Source: Chloroflexota bacterium
GTDB taxonomy: Bacteria > Chloroflexota > Dehalococcoidia > GIF9 > UBA5629
Direction of reading: 5' to 3'
Length of the DNA: 7,779 bases
NCBI GenBank assembly: GCA_026389695.1
Contig: JAPLHI010000085.1
Coordinates: forward strand, 1 to 7,779
The notes below the pieces were generated by a model, which saw only the letters and a list, made by a program, of their open reading frames with translations, did no database searches and was not told where the DNA came from. Each line of letters opens with the position of its first letter. The first letter of the stretch is position 1. A program made the position numbers and the translations under genes. This document shows, in pieces, positions 1 through 4,700 of the stretch.

Positions 1-474
1 GGTCCTGGCGGGTTCTATTTTGCTTTCCTCTTCCACGAGCTTTGACGGTTCAATCTGCCTTACAGGCATCCTTTCACCCGCCCCTTTAAACTCTGCTCTG
101 GGAATTGTTTTTGGCGGCAGTACTCGACCGCTTATGCCATATCCGCGAACTGTTTTATCAATGCCACTTTCTGCTTCTTCCAACTCTTTTGACTTTAAAT
201 CAGGCACGCCCACAACACCTGACTTACGCATATCAGTCAGGGTCGCCTCAAGATCTTTTATCAATTCAGTCAATTCCATGGTATCCGTTTCTTCTTCCTC
301 GGATGCCCAATTTTCTATTTCAGTGGCATAGTGCTGGAGCTTGAAGCTGTGTTGCTCCAACTGTTTGATCCAATCAGCAAGCTCTTTGGAAGCGTTCTGA
401 ATCTCAGGTATTTCCATTTCGAGCAGATTTTTTATTATGTTTTGTACAGCGCTTTTTTTCGGCTTGGAAGCCAT
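1..474 (-). CDS. Hypothetical charged, coiled-coil-like protein (partial, C-terminus outside the window)
   Basis: An open frame starts at the ATG at 474 and stays open to the window edge, giving 158 residues with no stop. The start is preceded by AGAGG with 8 nt spacing and by a good promoter 60-90 nt upstream. The N-terminus is basic (MASKPKKS). Residues about 10-80 are rich in Glu, Lys, Leu and Gln with no Pro after about residue 23, which suggests long amphipathic helices or a coiled coil. A very acidic patch (EEEE) lies near residue 60. From about residue 84 the chain is richer in Gly, Pro, Val and Arg and looks like a linker or second domain. There are no Cys residues, signal peptide or membrane segment in the visible part. 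I do not recognise the family. Its own promoter suggests it is expressed separately from the sulfur genes upstream of it. The reading frame is well supported; the function is unknown. Confidence 0.8.
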   Translation of the reverse strand, partial: MASKPKKSAVQNIIKNLLEMEIPEIQNASKELADWIKQLEQHSFKLQHYATEIENWASEEEETDTMELTELIKDLEATLTDMRKSGVVGVPDLKSKELEEAESGIDKTVRGYGISGRVLPPKTIPRAEFKGAGERMPVRQIEPSKLVEEESKIEPART

Positions 475-532
475 TTTTTAAACCTCTTTTAAATCCACAT
501 TCCCAAATATATTTTACTGTTCACCGCTAAAA

Positions 533-561
533 ATTATATCAACGGCCTAAATTCATTGCAA
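533..561 (-). promoter_or_regulatory. Sigma-70-like extended -10 promoter for the left-edge hypothetical gene
   Basis: On the minus strand a TTGCAA -35 box (556-561) is followed by a 17-nt spacer and a perfect TATAAT -10 box (533-538). The spacer ends in TGA, giving an extended -10 (TGn-TATAAT). The start of transcription would be near 526, leaving a leader of about 50 nt that contains the AGAGG ribosome site. The -35 lies within an 8-bp palindrome (ATTGCAAT), which may be chance. I saw no convincing GC-rich hairpin with a U-run between the end of the tusA-like gene and this promoter, so read-through from the upstream operon is possible. Confidence 0.65.
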
Positions 562-574
562 TTATAAAAATATT

Positions 575-808
575 CTACTGAGGCTTCTTTTTAACAAACA
601 CGTGATATTTGCCGTTATCCTCTTCAATGCCCAGAAATTCATTTCCGGTCATCCTGGCCCAGTTAGGCATATCCTGCTTGATGCCTTCATCATCCGCTAT
701 GATCTCCAGCACCTGGCCCGCACCCATCTCTTTCACCTTTTTAGCGGTATTTACAATAGGCATCGGGCAATAGAGGCCAATACAATCTATGGTAACATCC
801 GCTTTCAT
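575..808 (-). CDS. tusA: TusA/SirA-family sulfur carrier protein
   Basis: A 77-residue protein of the usual size for a one-domain TusA. It has the family's CPxP motif near the N-terminus (GLYCPMP, active Cys14), the region after it that forms the first helix (IVNTAKKVKEM), and the typical later segment with D47 followed by a Trp (W50) and a Gly-rich turn. TusA proteins accept a persulfide on the CPxP cysteine and pass it to partners in the cytoplasm. Here there is a second N-terminal cysteine, C9, while the position after W50, often Cys in relatives, is Ala. The ATG at 808 has AGGAG at 816-820 with 7 nt spacing, and this site overlaps the stop codon of the preceding DsrE-like gene by 2 nt. 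It is probably the last gene of the operon. Its natural donor and acceptor cannot be read from sequence; the DsrE-like neighbour is the obvious candidate partner. Confidence 0.9.
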   Translation of the reverse strand: MKADVTIDCIGLYCPMPIVNTAKKVKEMGAGQVLEIIADDEGIKQDMPNWARMTGNEFLGIEEDNGKYHVFVKKKPQ

Positions 809-818
809 ATAAATGCTC

Positions 819-1301
819 CTAAATAAAGAGGTTTATTTTGCTTTCACGTGCGTCCGCAATATAGGTGGCGACGCCTGCAAAGCTATCGACTTCGGGTATA
901 AAGGCTTCCTTTGATATCCCCATCATCCCCATGGTATTAGTACAGGCGATAAATTTTACTCCCAGTTCCTTTGCCATACTTAAAAGTTCATCAACCTGCG
1001 GGAAATTGATATCTTTCATGAGCCCCAGCATCATTGCCTTGCCCACCCCCGCCATGTGAAATTTTGATAGAGGAAGCCTCTTCGCGCCTCCGCGGTTCAT
1101 CAAATTAAGCATATTCCGCATCACACCCTTGCTCTTGCTGCTACCCTCGTTCTTTTTAATTACATTCAAGCCCCAGAATGTGAAAAATATCGTAACTTCC
1201 ATCCCTGCACTTGCTCCACCAATAGCTATATTGAACGCGGACAAAGCCTTATCCATCTCTCCGGAAAACAGGATCAGTGTCATTTTTTCTTTATCAGCCA
1301 T
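819..1301 (-). CDS. DsrE/DsrF/DrsH-like (DsrE2-type) sulfur-transfer family protein
   Basis: A 160-residue protein resembling the DrsE_2 type of DsrE-like proteins. It has an N-terminal strand MTLILFSGEMDKAL, then a helix and strand with GMEVTIFFTFWGLN (33-46), a basic Met-rich middle section with an LPLSK segment (76-80), and a second half KELGVKFIAC-TNTMGMMGI (111-129) ending in GVATYIADA and NLFI. C120 is the only cysteine and sits where relatives carry the conserved Cys that can hold a persulfide; this assignment is from family memory. The family takes part in sulfane-sulfur trafficking and is often encoded next to tusA, as it is here. The ATG at 1301 has AAGGAG at 1309-1314 with 7 nt spacing. 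It lies 16 nt after the zinc-ribbon gene and 10 nt before the tusA-like gene, so it is very likely co-transcribed with both. A redox role other than sulfur transfer remains possible. Confidence 0.88.
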   Translation of the reverse strand: MADKEKMTLILFSGEMDKALSAFNIAIGGASAGMEVTIFFTFWGLNVIKKNEGSSKSKGVMRNMLNLMNRGGAKRLPLSKFHMAGVGKAMMLGLMKDINFPQVDELLSMAKELGVKFIACTNTMGMMGISKEAFIPEVDSFAGVATYIADARESKINLFI

Positions 1302-1317
1302 CTCAGTACTCCTTATG

Positions 1318-1518
1318 TCAACTTAACGGTTTGCCGCAACTTCCGCATTTGGTAGCCTTTTCTTCCAGTATTACTGCCCCACAACTGGCACATCGAATAA
1401 AAGTTAGTTTACAGACCTGGCAAAAGGGGGCTTCTTCGACAACTAACTCGACATCGCAATAAGGGCAAACGCAGCGGCATATTAACGGCTTATCATTTTT
1501 TTTAGGTTTCGCAGGCAT
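1318..1518 (-). CDS. Small double zinc-ribbon / ten-cysteine protein
   Basis: A 66-residue protein with ten cysteines (14, 16, 18, 21, 33, 36, 43, 46, 58, 61). CPYC (18-21) and CQVC (33-36) make one four-Cys knuckle pair, and CASC (43-46) and CGSC (58-61) make a second. C14 and C16 are extra, giving an unusual CxCxCxxC start. The N-terminus is Lys-rich (MPAKPKKNDK). Each pair should bind Zn or possibly Fe or an Fe-S centre. The ATG at 1518 lies inside the end of the nifU-like gene (17 nt overlap, different frame) and uses an AGGAGG site within nifU, so translation is probably coupled. Its place between an Fe-S scaffold and sulfur carriers suggests a role in metal or sulfur handling, perhaps as an adaptor. 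I know no characterised family for it, and a generic nucleic-acid or protein-binding zinc ribbon is also possible. Confidence 0.85.
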   Translation of the reverse strand: MPAKPKKNDKPLICRCVCPYCDVELVVEEAPFCQVCKLTFIRCASCGAVILEEKATKCGSCGKPLS

Positions 1519-1942
1519 GTTCTTCCTCCTCCTCAGGTTCTTCTTTATCAGTCAGACCCGGTATATCAATTTTATTTTTAATGGCGTAATTCATGATAGC
1601 TTTCCTTAAATCCTGCGCTCCCAGGTTGGAACAATGGAATTTATTTTTAGGAAGTCCCTCGAGCTCTTTGGCAACCATGGAAGGTGTCACCGTAAGCGCT
1701 TCCTCCAGTGTTTTCCCCTTTACCATATCGCTGACCATGCTCGATACGGCGATAGCCGCACCGCAGCCGAACGTTTTATACTTTACATCTTCAAGCTTGT
1801 TGTCCTTCACCTTTATATAAAAGGTCATCATGTCCCCGCAAACAGGATTGCCGATCTCGCCAACCCCGTCCGCATCGGGAATTTCACCCACATTATGCGG
1901 GTTCATAAAATGCTGCATGACTTTCTCACTGTAAACAGGCAT
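1502..1942 (-). CDS. nifU: NifU/IscU-type Fe-S cluster assembly scaffold
   Basis: A 146-residue protein, the size of a single-domain IscU or NifU N-domain. It builds and transfers [2Fe-2S]/[4Fe-4S] clusters in the cytoplasm. All core ligands are visible: C35 and D37 in NPVCGD, C60 in FGCGAA, and H103-C104 in KFHCSNLG. The chaperone-binding type motif reads LPKNK (97-101), a variant of the LPPVK of Isc systems. The acidic tail (E134-E141) ends with a further cysteine, C144. I place the start at the ATG at 1942, because AGGGGGTGA ends 5 nt before it and MPVYSEKVMQHFMNP is the family's normal beginning. A GTG at 1951 would add three residues and overlap the nifS stop, but the SD would then cover the start codon. 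It follows the NifS homologue by 5 nt, the classic nifS-nifU pairing. Confidence 0.93.
   Translation of the reverse strand: MPVYSEKVMQHFMNPHNVGEIPDADGVGEIGNPVCGDMMTFYIKVKDNKLEDVKYKTFGCGAAIAVSSMVSDMVKGKTLEEALTVTPSMVAKELEGLPKNKFHCSNLGAQDLRKAIMNYAIKNKIDIPGLTDKEEPEEEEEHACET
1525..1530 (-). promoter_or_regulatory. Ribosome binding site of the zinc-ribbon gene, inside nifU
   Basis: AGGAGG on the minus strand, 6 nt before the ATG at 1518. It lies in a GAG/GAA repeat that encodes the acidic tail of the NifU-like protein, so the same bases serve as coding sequence and as a perfect SD site. It fixes the start of the small zinc-ribbon gene in the overlapping frame. Confidence 0.75.
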
Positions 1943-1947
1943 TTCTC

Positions 1948-3132
1948 TCACCCCCTCTGTTCTTTCATATACTTGGAATATAGCGGAGACATTTGCCTCA
2001 GGCGATCTACTACCTGCGGTAATTTCTCCAAGACATAATTTACATCATCTTCGTTATTATCCAGCCCCAGACTGAACAGCATGGAACCCTGCGCAACTTC
2101 ATGCGATATCCTCATCGCCAACAGCACATGTGAAGCCTTAAGGGCACGTGACGTGCAGGCAGAACCGCTGGCTGCAGCAATCCCATGACTGTTCAAGAGC
2201 ATGAGGATGGCTTCGCCCTCAATAAAATTCAGGCAGAAACTCGCATAGGCAGGTAAACGTTGTACCGGATGCCCGGTGAGCATGGAATGTTCAACCCCGC
2301 TTAAAACTCCGTTGATCAGTAAATCCCTCAATTGTGTCAGTCTTTGCATTCGTTCAGGGAGATTCTTCTGTGCGAGTTCAGCCGCTTTTCCAAGTCCTGC
2401 AATGGCAGGTACATCCTCGGTTCCCGGCCGCCTGCCACCTTCCTGAATGCCGCCGTCCATCAGCGGCAGCATCCTGACACCGCGCTTCAACCACAAAGCA
2501 GCGCTGCCCTTGGGTCCGTAGAACTGGTTTCCCGCCAGGCTGAGGGCCTGAACGCCCATGGTTTTCACATCGACCGGTATGTTACCGGTGCTGGCTACTG
2601 CATCCGTGTGAAAAATCGGACCGTCCTTCGGCAGTCTCTTGGCAATCTCAACAATTGGCTCTATGGTGCCAACTTCCCCATTCGCGTGCATGATGGATAC
2701 GAGAACTGTATCATTCCTTATATTGCGGGATACTTCATCCGGATCTATGACCCCATACCCGTCAACGGGTACCAGCGTAACCTCAAAACCCTCCTTTTGC
2801 AGGGTACGCGCGGAATTCATCACTGAAAAATGCTCAATTGCTGAAATAACTATATGTTTCCCCTTATCCGCTCTTGCTCTGGCCAACCCTTTAATAGCCA
2901 GATTGTTAGCTTCGGTCCCGCTGGCAGTAAAGATAATTTCCTCAGCACTACCGCCGATCAGGGAAGCAACCTTTTCACGCGCCTCTTCCACGGCTTCCCT
3001 GGCCCCATCACCCCATGCATGCAGCGATTGCGGATTACCAAATATCTCATTCAGATAAGGCAACATTGCCTCGCGAACTTCGGGTAATAGAGGCATTGCC
3101 CCTGCATGATCCATATAGACCTTCCTCATCAT
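1948..3132 (-). CDS. nifS: NifS/IscS-family cysteine desulfurase homologue lacking the PLP lysine
   Basis: A 394-residue protein, full length for the family, with the fold-type I aminotransferase class V pattern throughout. Recognisable segments are SGTEANNLAIKG (71-82), E100-H101 (the PLP-stacking His), HTDAV (175-179), FYGPKG (204-209), RRPGTED (234-240), the mobile catalytic loop SGSACTS with C326, and a C-terminus like that of IscS (LRQMSPLYSKY). The expected S-x-H-K before FYGPKG reads A-G-N-Q (200-203). The Schiff-base Lys is therefore Gln203 and the His before it is Asn202. Positions equivalent to E. coli Asn155 and Gln183 are Gly152 and Ala180. It is thus unlikely to bind PLP normally or to act as an ordinary cysteine desulfurase, although it should still fold and dock to the adjacent NifU. 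The ATG at 3132 has GGTGG 5 nt upstream; a second ATG follows at 3129. The gene lies 26 nt after nadA. Family assignment is very sure; the inactive-enzyme reading is inference from residues. Confidence 0.93.
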   Translation of the reverse strand: MMRKVYMDHAGAMPLLPEVREAMLPYLNEIFGNPQSLHAWGDGAREAVEEAREKVASLIGGSAEEIIFTASGTEANNLAIKGLARARADKGKHIVISAIEHFSVMNSARTLQKEGFEVTLVPVDGYGVIDPDEVSRNIRNDTVLVSIMHANGEVGTIEPIVEIAKRLPKDGPIFHTDAVASTGNIPVDVKTMGVQALSLAGNQFYGPKGSAALWLKRGVRMLPLMDGGIQEGGRRPGTEDVPAIAGLGKAAELAQKNLPERMQRLTQLRDLLINGVLSGVEHSMLTGHPVQRLPAYASFCLNFIEGEAILMLLNSHGIAAASGSACTSRALKASHVLLAMRISHEVAQGSMLFSLGLDNNEDDVNYVLEKLPQVVDRLRQMSPLYSKYMKEQRG

Positions 3133-3158
3133 TTACACCACCAATTTATACAAATGTG

Positions 3159-4073
3159 TCAAATTCCGAGCATCCTTTGGACCGCACCATATGCTCGTAG
3201 CCTGATATCTTCGGGTACTTTTACCTGTGGCTGCATATCTTCCAGTGCCCATAATACTTTTTCCAATGTAATCTTTTTCATATTCGGGCATATAGCCTCC
3301 CTAGTCGCCGGTATAAAGGTTTTGCCCGGATTTTCTTTTTTTAATCTATGTATAATCCCTATCTCAGTGCCTATTATCAGTGTATTGACTTCAGTTTGCT
3401 TAGCAAACTTTATCATACCACCGGTGCTGAGTACCTCGTCTGCAACATTGGTCACCTCAGGTGTGCATTCCGGGTGTGCCAGGGCTATGGAACCAGGATG
3501 TTTCTGCTTTTCCCTGAGTATATCTTCAGGCTGAATTTTGACATGTGTAGGGCAATATCCGGGCCACAAAATCATCTGCCGCTTCAGTTTGGTAGCTACA
3601 TAATAACCAAGATACTGGTCGGGCACGAAAATGACTTCTGCTTCACCCAGGCTTTGCACAATTCTGACTGCGTTCGCAGATGTACAGCAAATATCGGATT
3701 CCGCTTTGACTTCGGCTGTGGAATTAACATAGCAGACCACTTTGGCATCCGGCAATTCTTTCTTTTTCTTCTTCAATGCTTCCGCTGTGATCATGTCTGC
3801 CATACGGCATCCGGCATGAGCATCGGGAAGCAGAACAACTTTACCCGGATTGATGATTGAAGCTGTTTCCGCCATGAAATGTACTCCGCAAAACACAATC
3901 ACATCAGCTTCAGTATCAGCGGCCTTTTGGCTCAACTCTAAGGAATCACCTAAAAAATCCGCTATAGCCTGCACTTCCGGACGCTGATAATTATGCACAA
4001 GCAAGACAGCATTCCGCTTCTGTTTCAGAGAAAGAATCCTTTCAATCAATTCCAGGTCTTTGTCTTGAGTCAT
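3159..4073 (-). CDS. nadA: Quinolinate synthase A
   Basis: A 304-residue enzyme that condenses iminoaspartate with dihydroxyacetone phosphate to quinolinate in de novo NAD synthesis. Its three [4Fe-4S] ligands are clear: C89 in AGCRMADM, C174 in GYCPTH and C262 in ICPNM. Substrate residues also match the family: H27 and Y29 in HNYQ, the YVNSTAEVKAESD segment (115-127), H200 and E203 in HPEC, and S216-T217-G218. The length is normal for the short NadA type and nothing is missing. Neither nadB nor nadC is in the window. The ATG at 4073 has almost no SD site (TAAG 0-1 nt away), unlike every neighbour, and the 33-nt gap before it holds a 7-bp inverted repeat. Pairing with a nifS-like gene is known from the Bacillus subtilis nad locus, where the NifS homologue serves the NadA cluster; the same link can be proposed here. 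Confidence 0.97.
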   Translation of the reverse strand: MTQDKDLELIERILSLKQKRNAVLLVHNYQRPEVQAIADFLGDSLELSQKAADTEADVIVFCGVHFMAETASIINPGKVVLLPDAHAGCRMADMITAEALKKKKKELPDAKVVCYVNSTAEVKAESDICCTSANAVRIVQSLGEAEVIFVPDQYLGYYVATKLKRQMILWPGYCPTHVKIQPEDILREKQKHPGSIALAHPECTPEVTNVADEVLSTGGMIKFAKQTEVNTLIIGTEIGIIHRLKKENPGKTFIPATREAICPNMKKITLEKVLWALEDMQPQVKVPEDIRLRAYGAVQRMLGI

Positions 4074-4092
4074 CTTATTTTTATACTATTAT

Positions 4093-4109
4093 TAGTTCAT
4101 ACTGAACTA
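4093..4109. repeat. Perfect 7-bp inverted repeat in the nadA leader (possible operator or RNA hairpin)
   Basis: TAGTTCA-TAC-TGAACTA is a perfect dyad with a 3-nt centre. It covers the TAG stop of the thiN-like gene and ends about 20 nt before the nadA ATG. As DNA it has the form of a small-repressor operator; as RNA it would be a 7-bp, 3-nt-loop hairpin in front of a gene with a very weak ribosome site. No U-run follows, so it is not an intrinsic terminator. Function is unproven. Confidence 0.4.
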
Positions 4110-4697
4110 GACAGCCGTCATCCTGTATCTTCTGGCAATTTCTATAGCCATACCGGCAACTTCTACTGCTGTGTTTCCAAGCGCTACAAATAAAGGCTCT
4201 TTACCCCAGCCTTCTCCCTCATAAAACAGGGCCGGGATTTCACCATAACGCTCAACAAGATATTTTATTTTCCAGGGCATGGAGCTGCCGTCCTCGGTCG
4301 ATACTTCTTCGGGCTCCCTTGTCCTGTCAATCTTACCAAAAGATAATTTCCTTTCCCTGGCATACTTTTTTACAATTTCAATTATCTGCTTATCGCACTT
4401 AAAATTAATCCCTGCGCTAATTTCAGGTTTATATTTGCGTACTTCAATAATTAATCTCGCCATATGATCAGATGCACCCCATGCAGGCAGGCCGGCGGCA
4501 AACGGATAGCCACGGACAACAGTAATCCTGCCGTCAATGGCAGCTACTTCCTTTCCACTTTCCGCGCCGGGTAGCGCATGCACAATATTCACTCTTACCT
4601 CAGGCATGAGGCAGGAAAAATCTCTGCTTTTCTGCAGCATCCCCACCGCCTGTACAAGGTTGCCCAAAATTACTGGCGAAAGATCTTTATTTCCCAT
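4107..4697 (-). CDS. thiN: Stand-alone ThiN-family thiamine-phosphate synthase
   Basis: A 196-residue protein consisting of a single ThiN domain, which in archaea and some bacteria is usually fused to the ThiD kinase or to an HTH domain. ThiN joins HMP-diphosphate and thiazole phosphate to thiamine phosphate and replaces ThiE. Family segments run in order: MPEVRVNIVHALPGA (31-45), VAAIDGRIT (51-59), WGASDHMAR (73-81), INFKCD (97-102), a DR pair (124-125), SMPW (139-142) and GEGWGKEP (161-168). R57 and H78 correspond, from memory of archaeal ThiN work, to the residues needed for catalysis. There is no ThiD part and no DNA-binding domain, so it is not a ThiR-type regulator. The ATG at 4697 comes 3 nt after the stop of the AIR-synthase-like gene, with AAGG inside that gene's end, so the two are surely co-expressed. 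Confidence 0.85.
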   Translation of the reverse strand: MGNKDLSPVILGNLVQAVGMLQKSRDFSCLMPEVRVNIVHALPGAESGKEVAAIDGRITVVRGYPFAAGLPAWGASDHMARLIIEVRKYKPEISAGINFKCDKQIIEIVKKYARERKLSFGKIDRTREPEEVSTEDGSSMPWKIKYLVERYGEIPALFYEGEGWGKEPLFVALGNTAVEVAGMAIEIARRYRMTAV

Positions 4698-4700
4698 TAG

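Noticed and set aside
20..331. Plus-strand open frame of 103 codons at the left edge
   Set aside because: It is opposite a longer minus-strand frame with promoter and SD. The product is Ser-rich with no family signal, as expected from an antisense shadow of a charged protein.
475..574. Intrinsic terminator after the tusA-like gene
   Set aside because: The spacer is AT-rich, but I could find no GC-rich stem followed by a U-run on the minus strand; only the promoter for the next gene is clear.
2332..2826. Long plus-strand open frame opposite the nifS gene (164 codons), and similar ones opposite nadA, nifU and the AIR-synthase gene
   Set aside because: They lie antisense to genes with clear family motifs, have no good ribosome site, and their products are low-complexity, Ser/Cys/His-rich mirror sequences.
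4093..4109. Reading the palindrome before nadA as a transcription terminator
   Set aside because: The 7-bp stem is AU-rich and is followed by A-rich rather than U-rich sequence in the direction of transcription, and nadA and its followers have no other evident strong promoter.
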